From NCBI GenBank assembly GCA_002477465.1, contig DLPV01000027.1, forward strand, positions 1 through 49,258: 49,258 nucleotides of DNA, read 5' to 3'. Position 1 is the first letter of the stretch, and every line of letters begins with the position of its first letter. Below, piece by piece: positions 34,677-43,115 of this stretch. The position numbers were made by a program, and so were the translations under genes. The stretch is from Gammaproteobacteria bacterium UBA7449 (lineage in GTDB: Bacteria > Pseudomonadota > Gammaproteobacteria > Pseudomonadales > Pseudohongiellaceae). The notes beneath the pieces were generated by a model that was not told the origin of the DNA, ran no database searches, and saw only the letters and a list, made by a program, of their open reading frames with translations.

Positions 34677-36323
34677 CTATTTCTTAAGCACCAACTCCAC
34701 TTCCTCGGCGCGATCACGCAACAAATATTTTTGTACCTTACCCGTGGAAGTCTTATCTATGGGTCCAAAAACTACCTTTTTAGGGATTTTGAAGCCAGCC
34801 ATTTCTTCCCGGCAGTAAGCGATTAATTCTTCGACACCCATTTCCTGACCCTGTTTCAGAGTAACGAAGGCACAGGGTACCTCACCCCATTTCGAATCTG
34901 AACTGGCCACCACAGCGGCTTCCAAGATCTTGGGATGTTTGAACAGCACCGACTCTATCTCCAGTGAAGAAATATTTTCACCACCAGAGATGATAATGTC
35001 TTTTGAACGGTCTTTGATCTGGGCATAACCATCTTCGTGCCAAACTGCAAGATCCCCTGAGTGAAACCAGCCACCCGCGAATGACTCCTGCGTCGTCGCC
35101 GGATTTTTCAGGTAACCTTTCATCACCAGATTGCCGCGCATAAATATCTCACCCATGGTCTTGCCATCCTTGGGAACCGGCTCCAAAGTCTCCGGATCCG
35201 CCACCATCATTTCATCCTGCAGCGGCGCACGCACACCCTGGCGTGCCAACAACTCTGCCCTGTCATCTATGCTCAGCGCTGACCATTCATCATGGGGAGC
35301 GCACACTACACAAGGACCATAAGTCTCAGTCAATCCATAAACGTGCGAGACACTGAACCCCATTCCTTCCATGCCAGCTATGACCGCAGCAGGCGGCGCG
35401 GCGCCGGCGGTCATCGCACTCACTTTGTGTTCCACCCCCTGCTTGAGCTCGTCCGCCGCATTGACCAGCGTGTTGAGTACAACAGGTGCACCGCAGAAAT
35501 GCGTGACCTCATGGGATTTGATGGCCGCGAAAATAGCGTCATCCCTCACATGCCGCAAACAGACACTGGTGCCTGTTACTGCTGCAAGCGTCCAGGGAAA
35601 ACACCAGCCGTTGCAATGAAACATGGGCAACGTCCATAGATAGACTGGATGCGCCGTCATGTCCCAGCACATCGCCATGGAAACTGCATTGAGATAAGCA
35701 CCTCGATGGTGAAAAACCACACCCTTGGGATTGCCCGTGGTACCGGAGGTGTAATTCAGGGAAATAGCCTGCCATTCATCTCCGATCTGAAAACAGCGGA
35801 AATCCGGGTCGCCAGTTTTCAGCACGTCTTCATAGGTTTTCTCGCCAAGCAGTTCCCCACCGGAAAAATATGGGTCATCAATGTCGATTACCACAGGCTT
35901 ATCAGCCACGAGCTCCAGCGCCGCCTTGATGGTGTCGCTATATTCACGGTCAGTAAACAAGACCTTGGTTTCCGCATGATCCAGGATAAACGCTATGGCC
36001 TTGGCATCTAGCCGAACATTCAGTGCGTTAAGCACGGCGCCTGTCATGGGCACACCAAAATGTGCCTCAAACGTCTCCGGGGTGTTCGCCCCCATAAAGG
36101 ACACAGTGTCACCTTCACCGATACCCATCCTGGTCATTGCCGAAGCCAGCAAGCAACAGCGCTGATAGGTCTCTGCCCAGGTGTAGTGAGTCTCTCCATG
36201 AATCACAGAGAGGCGGTCGGGGTAAACGCTGGCGCTACGCTCAATAAAACTCAGAGGGGTTAAGGGAGCGAAATTCGCCTGGTTCATATCCAGGTTCTGC
36301 TCGTAAATGTTATTCGCACTCAT
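34677..36323 (-). CDS. fatty-acyl-CoA ligase (AMP-forming)
   Basis: A 548-residue adenylate-forming enzyme. The phosphate-binding loop is YTSGTTGNPKG, then the acyl-binding part LPMFHCNGWCFPW, YGLTETYGP, and the C-terminal WFHSGDLAVWHEDGYAQIKDRSKDIIISGGENIS with the catalytic Lys in TSTGKVQKYLLR. The motif set matches the medium-chain acyl-CoA synthetase group that includes AlkK-like enzymes and DmdB (3-methylmercaptopropionate-CoA ligase of DMSP breakdown). Sequence alone does not choose between them; no dmd genes are near. Confidence 0.9.
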   Translation of the reverse strand: MSANNIYEQNLDMNQANFAPLTPLSFIERSASVYPDRLSVIHGETHYTWAETYQRCCLLASAMTRMGIGEGDTVSFMGANTPETFEAHFGVPMTGAVLNALNVRLDAKAIAFILDHAETKVLFTDREYSDTIKAALELVADKPVVIDIDDPYFSGGELLGEKTYEDVLKTGDPDFRCFQIGDEWQAISLNYTSGTTGNPKGVVFHHRGAYLNAVSMAMCWDMTAHPVYLWTLPMFHCNGWCFPWTLAAVTGTSVCLRHVRDDAIFAAIKSHEVTHFCGAPVVLNTLVNAADELKQGVEHKVSAMTAGAAPPAAVIAGMEGMGFSVSHVYGLTETYGPCVVCAPHDEWSALSIDDRAELLARQGVRAPLQDEMMVADPETLEPVPKDGKTMGEIFMRGNLVMKGYLKNPATTQESFAGGWFHSGDLAVWHEDGYAQIKDRSKDIIISGGENISSLEIESVLFKHPKILEAAVVASSDSKWGEVPCAFVTLKQGQEMGVEELIAYCREEMAGFKIPKKVVFGPIDKTSTGKVQKYLLRDRAEEVELVLKK

Positions 36324-36472
36324 GTTGTTTTTTATACCTGTTTACTTTTATTCTGATGCTCTCAACCTGATGCAGGTGCTTCTTCCCAGCTCTATGCTAT
36401 TTGCGCTGTTTTTCAGCCTGGCCCGGGACAACAGCCGCTTCTATCCTGCTATCGCCCTTAACTCTTATGCAA

Positions 36473-38236
36473 TCACATAAAGTCCATATCGCCTGCAGTT
36501 AACCACCAGGCGCCATAAAGCGTCTCCGCATCAGGCCCCCTATTCCAACTGTTACAGGGTATCTCAATCCCAAGATCATTCACAACGCAATCAGGCAATT
36601 GCACCGCCTCTTGCCAGGCCCGCGTGATCCATATTTTTAGCGCCCTCCCCTGCCACTGTTTGCAGCAAAAAGCCACAATTTCGCCCAACATAGGTTTGAT
36701 GTCCACAGCAGGGCTGATCAGGTCCATGAGCAATAGCTCATCGCCATGGGCCTTAAGGACAAAAAGCGCGCTGGGGTGCCCCGCCTCATCGCGAACGAGA
36801 TAAGGATGGTAGAGCCCTCTGTGGTAAAAGGGGTGCTGAAAATATCGGTACTTCAGGTAGCTAGAATCTCGAATACCAATTATCGCATCTCCAAATGCAG
36901 TGGCCATTTGCTGCCAGAGCCCGTCGATAGCATCAGATTGCTGCTGATCCTCGAGATTGGCAAGCTCCACCTGCAGCGCTGACGATGGTTTTTCCGGTAC
37001 TGAGTAAACCAACTCAATAAAGTCATCAGTTTTTTCATACAGGCCCAAACGCAGCGCAATCTTCATCGCTTTCTGGTTGGGAAATCCGAACCCGAGCAAC
37101 TGTCTCACCGTATTCCCGATTTCCCGCTCCAGAAAGGTTGCGGCCGTATTAAAAAAGAGACTGCGCTTGCCATAGTGACGCCTTATTTCAGGTAAGACCA
37201 TCACGTCACACACCTGGATCGCTATATTCGGTTGGCCGAAATAAAGAATTTCACGTGGCGCGCCACCGTAGTGTGAGACTATGTTTCCGCCCGGCTCAGA
37301 CCGGGCAACCACACATCTGCCATTGCCAAATTCATACTTCCATCGCCATTGCTCCTGATCAAACTCGGTATGGAAGCTCTCTTCGAATAACCGTTTAAGC
37401 TCAGCCGAGGAGAAACTGCCTATATCAGCGAACTCAACATTGGAATATTCGCCAAGGGAGTCTTGTTCCTTTCTAAACTTGAATACCTTCAGCGAGCGTC
37501 TGCTTTCCTCAAACTCGGTTGCAATGAACCGCAATTCTGCGCCTGCCAATTCCAGAGCCGCCACATCGACCTCTGTATCTGAGAGAATTTGCGTTTGCAT
37601 CTCATCAGCCTTTTGTTCGAGTGCCCGCACTGATGCAAGTCCAGCCTCAGAACAATCGCGCTCCTCGAGTATTCGAAAGCCAAGGCGTTTGGACAATTGG
37701 CGCAGCGAACTCAAATTAGCGAGCTCAGACCGCTCGATACGAGAATCATCATCCAGGTACTCACCAATCAACAGCAGCTCACCATTTGCCGTGAGAACTC
37801 GCTTTGCTTCAGTTAACAGCGCCAGTTGCTCCAGATAGGGAACCGTACCTTCTACAACAATTTTCCCGCAGGAGTCAGTATCCAAACTGGCAAGGCCAGC
37901 GGTGCCTGTCCCAACTGTGAAATCCGCGCTGTGATTAGCCGCCGGCAGCAGCCCAACGCAATAGTCTGGCACCAGCCATTGAGCCTCGATTCGCTTCTCA
38001 GCCAACTCTGCAATGAGAGTCCCCAGACTAACGCCTGCCAAAATGACCCGACCATCGATATTTGACGCAATATCAGTCCCCAGCGTTTGCAGAAATCGCT
38101 GCTGCGCCTCCGCAAGCGAACCATCGAAAGGACCCAGGCCGTAACAAATGGCGCCCAGAGATTCGCCTTCAAGCTGCTGCACTGCGGATAACAAGGTCAA
38201 TAAGTCCGGGACCGCGCTGTTCGAGTGTACTGACAA
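36473..38236 (-). CDS. methyltransferase-like domain fused to GNAT domain
   Basis: A 587-residue protein. The N-terminal half (about residues 1-200) has the class I methyltransferase layout: a strand-loop-helix (RVILAGVSLGTLIAELAEK) at the SAM-site position but without the usual GxGxG. Then come VVEGTVPYLEQLALLTEAKRVL and NGELLLIGEYLDD. A helical linker (residues 205-250) leads to the C-terminal half (about 265-585), which resembles a GNAT acetyltransferase: QVCDVMVLPEIRRHYGKRSLFF and GFGFPNQKAMKIALRLG. I do not know this fusion. The start is TTG with a poor ribosome site. It is divergent from regB. Confidence 0.6.
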   Translation of the reverse strand: MSVHSNSAVPDLLTLLSAVQQLEGESLGAICYGLGPFDGSLAEAQQRFLQTLGTDIASNIDGRVILAGVSLGTLIAELAEKRIEAQWLVPDYCVGLLPAANHSADFTVGTGTAGLASLDTDSCGKIVVEGTVPYLEQLALLTEAKRVLTANGELLLIGEYLDDDSRIERSELANLSSLRQLSKRLGFRILEERDCSEAGLASVRALEQKADEMQTQILSDTEVDVAALELAGAELRFIATEFEESRRSLKVFKFRKEQDSLGEYSNVEFADIGSFSSAELKRLFEESFHTEFDQEQWRWKYEFGNGRCVVARSEPGGNIVSHYGGAPREILYFGQPNIAIQVCDVMVLPEIRRHYGKRSLFFNTAATFLEREIGNTVRQLLGFGFPNQKAMKIALRLGLYEKTDDFIELVYSVPEKPSSALQVELANLEDQQQSDAIDGLWQQMATAFGDAIIGIRDSSYLKYRYFQHPFYHRGLYHPYLVRDEAGHPSALFVLKAHGDELLLMDLISPAVDIKPMLGEIVAFCCKQWQGRALKIWITRAWQEAVQLPDCVVNDLGIEIPCNSWNRGPDAETLYGAWWLTAGDMDFM

Positions 38237-38380
38237 AATTAGGTTCTTCAGGGCTTAACCCACTAACTTGGAAGCGTTGCAATATACCCCGCCGTTGCGT
38301 TTCTCGCCAGCGACAGCTCAAAGCGTATAGGCAGTTTGAAAGGTTCACGCAGCACTGCAGCGTTGGGCTATTATAGGTGC

Positions 38381-39712
38381 ATGAGAGAAAGAACCAAGTG
38401 GCTGAAAATGCTGGAATCACTGGTCCCTGAAGGTCTGGACCAATCCGCCCTGGCCCGACTTGGCCTGCAGCGTCTCTTGCTGCTACGAGCGCTCATCACA
38501 ATTTTCAGCGCGGTCGGTGTGGTAATTTTTCAGAGCCTTTCCAGCATCACCGTGCCAGCCAGCCTGATCATTGCGCTGCTGCTTGTGATTGCGCTCTCAC
38601 TGGGATTCGGACTCTGGCGCTTAACAGTGGATACCGTCATTAGCCAGCGTGAGCTGTTCGGTCATTTGCTTATCGATGTCGTGGTGCTGGTGGTATTGCT
38701 TAGTAATACCGGGGGCGCGAGTAATCCACTAATTTCCTATTTATTGGTCCTTTTGGCGATTACCGCCACGATCTTGCCGAGGAGATTTGTTTATACATTT
38801 ACACTAGGCGGCATCCTGATTTATAGCTACTTTCTGCTGCGAGATATTAGCTCAGGCCATGGTATGCCTATGGGCTCTATGGATCAGGACAGAATCTTTG
38901 AGCTTCACCTAGTCGGCATGTGGATTATATTCTCTGTCAGTGCCGTTCTCATTTCGGTGTTTCTCACGCGCATGTCCGCTGCCATTAGGGACAGGGAATT
39001 GACCTTAGCGGAGGCCCGGGAGAACGAGCTGCGCAACGAGCAGTTGGTGGCGATTGGCACCCTTGCCGCAGGCACAGCGCACGCGCTGGGAACACCCTTG
39101 TCAACCATGTCGGTGCTACTCTCCGAGTTAGACAACCTCGATGAGGAACAGCTGAAGGCCAGCCATATCAAAGAAGACATCTCTTTACTCAGGCAGCAGG
39201 TCGTTCGCTGCAAGGATTCTCTCAACCAACTCATACGCTATTACCACAAGAACAATCCCGCCGAAGAGGAAAGCCTGCCGCTGTCAGACTTTGCCTCAGA
39301 CATCTCTGACTACATCACCAACATTCATCCCTCTGCCAAAGTTAATTTCGTGATAGAGACCGAAGCAGACCCGGTTGTGATCTCCGATCAAAGCGTCAAA
39401 CATGCCGTGATCAATATCATTGAGAACGGTATCAAGGCGGCGAGTCAGGAAGTCAACATAAGCTTCAAACTAAGCCGTAATTCCCAGATCGAAATCTCAA
39501 TCGATGACGATGGCCCAGGAATCCCTGCGAAAGTCATGGAGAATATGGGAGAGCCTTTCATCTCGACCCGAAAGGACAGCATGGGCCTGGGTATATTTTT
39601 GGCCAATGCAGCAATTCAGCGCATTGGCGGCAGCATTGAAATGTTCAACCTCAAATTGGGTGGCGCATTAACGCTTATACGACTTCCCATGGTCAAAATA
39701 AAGGAAGCTTGA
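38381..39712 (+). CDS. regB: redox-sensing histidine kinase RegB/PrrB
   Basis: A 443-residue membrane histidine kinase. Six hydrophobic segments fill the first 200 residues. The quinone-binding heptad GGASNPL is at residues 111-117. The H-box HALGTPLSTM (phosphorylated His234) is specific to RegB-type kinases. The redox-box Cys277 sits in RQQVVRCKDSL, the place of the redox-active Cys of Rhodobacter RegB. The catalytic domain has IENGIKAA, DDGPGIP and GLGIFLANAAI. It should sense quinone redox state and oxygen and phosphorylate RegA, 25 bases downstream. The ATG at 38381 is preferred over a TTG 15 codons upstream. Confidence 0.95.
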   Translation: MRERTKWLKMLESLVPEGLDQSALARLGLQRLLLLRALITIFSAVGVVIFQSLSSITVPASLIIALLLVIALSLGFGLWRLTVDTVISQRELFGHLLIDVVVLVVLLSNTGGASNPLISYLLVLLAITATILPRRFVYTFTLGGILIYSYFLLRDISSGHGMPMGSMDQDRIFELHLVGMWIIFSVSAVLISVFLTRMSAAIRDRELTLAEARENELRNEQLVAIGTLAAGTAHALGTPLSTMSVLLSELDNLDEEQLKASHIKEDISLLRQQVVRCKDSLNQLIRYYHKNNPAEEESLPLSDFASDISDYITNIHPSAKVNFVIETEADPVVISDQSVKHAVINIIENGIKAASQEVNISFKLSRNSQIEISIDDDGPGIPAKVMENMGEPFISTRKDSMGLGIFLANAAIQRIGGSIEMFNLKLGGALTLIRLPMVKIKEA

Positions 39713-39737
39713 AATGCCGGAAAGAGAGAACTAATCA

Positions 39738-40295
39738 ATGAGCGACGCCGATCAACAGGCCCGACTGCTGCTGGTCGAAGACGACGAAGTCTTTGCCGGG
39801 GTAGTTGCCCGCGCGCTGAGTCAGCGCAGCTATGACGTGGCACACGCGGTCGACACCCCTTACGCGCAGCAACTCATTAACTCTCGCACATTCAATCTGG
39901 CAATTCTTGACCTGAATCTTGGCGGAGAAACTTCCCTGGAACTGATCAAACCCCTAAAAACCAGGAATCCGTCAATCCGAATTCTGATTCTGACTGGATA
40001 TGCCAGCATCGCCACCGCGGTGGAGGCCATCAAACTAGGCGCAGACAATTATCTGGCAAAACCCGCTGATACCGAAGAGATACTCACTGCCCTGCTGGGC
40101 AGCCGTGAACTCGGCGAATTTAGCAAGGCTAACGTGTCTAGAATGGAACCCATGTCGGTAAGGCGACTGGAGTGGGAGCATATCCAGAAAGTCTTGAAAG
40201 AAAATGATGGCAATATTTCTGCCACTGCCAGACAGCTCAAGATGCACCGCCGAACCCTGCAACGCAAACTGCAAAAAAAACCTGTCGCGAGATGA
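39738..40295 (+). CDS. regA: response regulator RegA/PrrA
   Basis: A 185-residue regulator. The receiver domain has the acidic pair VEDDE and the phosphorylated Asp58 (LAILDLNLGG), the conserved Thr in ILILTGYAS and Lys in LAKPAD. The C-terminal Fis-type helix-turn-helix ATARQLKMHRRTLQRKL is nearly invariant in RegA/PrrA/RoxR proteins. It controls respiratory, redox and often nitrogen or carbon genes. It is cotranscribed with regB. Confidence 0.96.
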   Translation: MSDADQQARLLLVEDDEVFAGVVARALSQRSYDVAHAVDTPYAQQLINSRTFNLAILDLNLGGETSLELIKPLKTRNPSIRILILTGYASIATAVEAIKLGADNYLAKPADTEEILTALLGSRELGEFSKANVSRMEPMSVRRLEWEHIQKVLKENDGNISATARQLKMHRRTLQRKLQKKPVAR

Positions 40296-40305
40296 ACGCT
40301 GGCTC

Positions 40306-40746
40306 CTAAGTCGACGATTTGAGTCTGATAATGAGCGCCACGGCGACCGCTGCGGCACTGGCGAGTTCGGCGGCAAGTAATTGCAGCGTGAAACTGTCAA
40401 AAATTCCCTCGACGAGAATTTCCCAGGCCCTGACGCTTGCGAGCGCAGCATAGCTAAGCAGACACAAGTCCAGAGCCGGATCTAGAAATCTCTCCCGCAC
40501 AGCACCTAGCAACGAGTTCAGCGTCAGCGTCCCCATCAGTCCTATATACATCGCCTTTAGTTCGGTGTAACCAAGCTCATCAACAAGCTCTATGCCGAGA
40601 TTGGCAAACCAGACTTTTGGGGCAAACAGGAACAGTGCCGTGAGACCCGCCAACAGCAGTCCGTTCGCCAGCAGGTAAAACCAGGGTAAAGGCGCATGAA
40701 AGTGATTAAGGGAAGATACCTCGTAGCGTCTGCCATTGTTAAGCAA
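40306..40746 (-). CDS. four-helix membrane protein, possibly DUF4345-like
   Basis: About 146 residues with four hydrophobic segments. The segment order and the line ELGYTELKAMYIGLMGTLTLNSLLGA are reminiscent of DUF4345-type proteins, an assignment I hold weakly. The only start available is TTG, so the true N-terminus is uncertain. It lies 54 bases downstream of the SDR gene on the same strand, and may be cotranscribed with it. It is convergent with regA. Confidence 0.6.
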   Translation of the reverse strand: MLNNGRRYEVSSLNHFHAPLPWFYLLANGLLLAGLTALFLFAPKVWFANLGIELVDELGYTELKAMYIGLMGTLTLNSLLGAVRERFLDPALDLCLLSYAALASVRAWEILVEGIFDSFTLQLLAAELASAAAVAVALIIRLKSST

Positions 40747-40800
40747 CGTATCGGTTTAGTCCCATTGGCTTTCGCGCAATTTGGATTTGCATTAGTCGTT

Positions 40801-41592
40801 TTAGCGTCGGGTTAAGGGCGCCATGCTGAGATGCCGCCCCCCATCCACGATCAGGGTTTCGCCGGTGACAACCTGCGGACCCGTGACGAAATGCAGAATA
40901 GCATCGGCGACGGTCTCGGGAGTGGCCGTAACCCCCAGCGGCGCATTATCCCGATTAAATGCCATGATTTTGGCGTAACGTTCTTCACCGAAACCTTCTC
41001 GCAACCATTCACCTTCTATAAAACCAGGGCACACGGCATTGATACGTAACTTCGGACCCAGTGCCCTTGCCAGGGAAAGGGTCATGGTCACCATCGCACC
41101 TTTTGAGGCCGCGTAAGCGACACAACTACCTATCCCGGTCACGCCTGCCGTGGATGCCACATTAACCACAACGCCTCCATCTTCCTGAGACTGCATCGCC
41201 GCCGCAACCGCACGCACCATTTGATAGGCCCCAATCACGTTAACACCATAGATGCGCTGGAAGTCCGCGGCGTCTAAGCCATTCAGGTCGGCATGGTTCA
41301 CAAACTTGGTGGTGCCGGCATTATTGACCAATACGTCGATGCGACCCCATTTTTCCATCGCTGCCTGCGCCATTGCCCGGCAGTCCGCATCCTCTGCTAC
41401 GTTCGCCTGCACGACGAGGGTTTCAACTCCCGCTTGCTCGCAGTCACTGGCCACCGCATTGGCGCCATCTCCGTTGCTGTTGTAATTGATCACCACATGG
41501 CAACCCAAAGAGGCCAAAAGGCGCGCAGTAGCTGCACCTACGCCGCTACTTGATCCGGTAACGATGGCCACGCGTTTACTTAAGTCTTTCAC
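40801..41592 (-). CDS. short-chain dehydrogenase/reductase
   Basis: A 263-residue classical SDR. The cofactor loop is VTGSSSGVGAATARLL, followed by a basic-poor INYNSN after the second strand, so NADPH or NADH preference is open. NNAG is present as LVNNAGTTK. The catalytic Tyr and Lys are in YAASKGAM, with Ser in NVASTAGVTGIGSC. The closing VNAVCPGFI and GETLIVDGG fit FabG-like enzymes. The substrate cannot be told. Confidence 0.92.
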   Translation of the reverse strand: MKDLSKRVAIVTGSSSGVGAATARLLASLGCHVVINYNSNGDGANAVASDCEQAGVETLVVQANVAEDADCRAMAQAAMEKWGRIDVLVNNAGTTKFVNHADLNGLDAADFQRIYGVNVIGAYQMVRAVAAAMQSQEDGGVVVNVASTAGVTGIGSCVAYAASKGAMVTMTLSLARALGPKLRINAVCPGFIEGEWLREGFGEERYAKIMAFNRDNAPLGVTATPETVADAILHFVTGPQVVTGETLIVDGGRHLSMAPLTRR

Positions 41593-41731
41593 TATGCTGT
41601 CCTGACAGTTTTGTTAATAGATCTGCATGTGAAAGCTAGCACAAAACCGGATTAATTCCCGCACTCGACAGAGTCGACTGCAGGCCAATGTTTCTGGGGA
41701 TGAGATGAGTTAAATACAAGAAAGTAAGTTG

Positions 41732-41759
41732 TTGCAACGCGCAATTATTCCGTTACAAT
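41732..41759 (+). promoter_or_regulatory. sigma-70 promoter for the RND operon
   Basis: TTGCAA and TACAAT are 16 bases apart, close to consensus. They point to the adaptor gene about 220 bases downstream. Confidence 0.55.
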
Positions 41760-41766
41760 ACGTAAC
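41752..41766. promoter_or_regulatory. palindrome over the -10 box, possible operator
   Basis: GTTAC-AATAC-GTAAC is a perfect 5-bp inverted repeat with a 5-base centre. It covers most of the -10 box, a position where a dimeric repressor (as is common for TetR-family regulators of efflux pumps) would block polymerase. No regulator gene lies beside it. Confidence 0.4.
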
Positions 41767-41976
41767 ACTTTTAGTGGCATGCCAACCTTTATATGTCCTG
41801 GTAATAGATAAGTCTGTGGGACATAAAAAATCCGAGTACAGAGATCGTATTTCCCGCGAATTAAGATGAAACGGGCTGCGTCAGTGACCTTGACGCCGGT
41901 ATACCCTGCAAGCCCAGCAAACCGTTACTGGTGGCGCGCAATAACCGCTCGTCCCTCATAAAGGCTGGAGGCCTCA

Positions 41977-43089
41977 GTGAAAAAGCAACATGTAGTTTCC
42001 CTTGCCATTCTTGGGTTCATCACCTTGTGGATGTGGATTCCGCGTTCTGGCACCAGCACCGCAGAAGTCCCGGAAGAACCAGATCGCGAAATACTGGCAG
42101 TGGCCGAAGGTCAACCAGTTAGCGAAGATCCCAACGTGATCTCGGTGCGGGCCGAACGCATTGGCCCAGAACCTTATGTTGAACAGGTGCTAGTAAGAGG
42201 ACGAACCCGGGCCATTCGTCATGTTCAGGTCCGGGCTGAACAGGCTGGTCGTATCATCAGTAACCCCGTGGCGCGAGGCGCGCGCGTGCAGGCAGGCGAT
42301 GTATTGTGTGAGATAGCCACCGACGACCGTGCAGCTAATCTGAACGAAGCCGTCGCCCAGCGCGAGCGCGCCCAGTTCGAATATGCAGCCGCAGTGGATT
42401 TACAGGCACGCAATCTCCAGTCTGACGTAGCGGTTGCTCAACTAAAGGCCGCGTTGGAATCATCCGAAGCAGCGGTAGCAAGGGCGCAACTCGCGGTCGC
42501 TCGAACCCGGATTGTTGCCCCCTTCGACGGGGTCATTGAAACACGCTCAGTCGAAGTAGGAGACTTATTGAATGCGGGAACGGTCTGTGCTTCTGTGCTC
42601 GATGACAGCCCGATGCTTCTGGTCGGGCTGGTCCCGGAACAAGAAGTGAGCCGTATTCAGATCGGCGCTGCTGTTGATGGTTTGCTGCTCAACGGACAGC
42701 GTGTTACCGGCACCGTGACTTTTCTGTCTGCGGCGGCAGATTCCGTATCGCGCAGTTACCGCATAGAAGTGGAAGTCGATCCAAGCGATCAGACCATACG
42801 CGAAGGCATCACTACCGAAATCCTCGTGGACGCAGATGAAGTCATGGCGCATCGCATACCCTCTTCCGCACTCACCCTGGATGATAATGGGGACATCGGC
42901 GTCAAGCTGATTGAGGTGGGTAACACGGTTGCTTTCCGCAAGGTAAATATCGTTGGTGACGACACCAACCAGCTCAATCCAGGCATCTGGGTGACCGGCC
43001 TTCAAGGCGCAGTCACCCTGGTTACCGTCGGCCAGGAAATTGTTTTCCCAGGACAAACTGTAGGCGCCAACTTTGAATGGGATCAGTAG
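41977..43089 (+). CDS. RND efflux periplasmic adaptor subunit
   Basis: A 370-residue membrane-fusion protein. GTG start with GGAGG seven bases before it. An N-terminal membrane or signal segment (about residues 5-22) leads to the barrel/lipoyl half motif VRAEQAGRIISNPVARGARVQAGD. A helical hairpin (about residues 110-175) follows, then the second lipoyl half RIVAPFDGVIETRSVEVGDLL and the beta-barrel. It links the inner-membrane pump to an outer-membrane channel. The pump gene follows 26 bases later; no outer-membrane channel gene is in the window. Confidence 0.93.
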   Translation: MKKQHVVSLAILGFITLWMWIPRSGTSTAEVPEEPDREILAVAEGQPVSEDPNVISVRAERIGPEPYVEQVLVRGRTRAIRHVQVRAEQAGRIISNPVARGARVQAGDVLCEIATDDRAANLNEAVAQRERAQFEYAAAVDLQARNLQSDVAVAQLKAALESSEAAVARAQLAVARTRIVAPFDGVIETRSVEVGDLLNAGTVCASVLDDSPMLLVGLVPEQEVSRIQIGAAVDGLLLNGQRVTGTVTFLSAAADSVSRSYRIEVEVDPSDQTIREGITTEILVDADEVMAHRIPSSALTLDDNGDIGVKLIEVGNTVAFRKVNIVGDDTNQLNPGIWVTGLQGAVTLVTVGQEIVFPGQTVGANFEWDQ

Positions 43090-43115
43090 CACCAAGCCAA
43101 GAGCGAACAAGCCTT

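Larger units (their letters stand above)
41593..41976. other. divergent intergenic region, SDR / RND operon
   Basis: About 380 bases. A promoter and a palindrome lie at 41732-41766. The remaining ~200 bases up to the adaptor gene would be an untranslated leader; I saw no riboswitch or terminator there. Confidence 0.6.
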
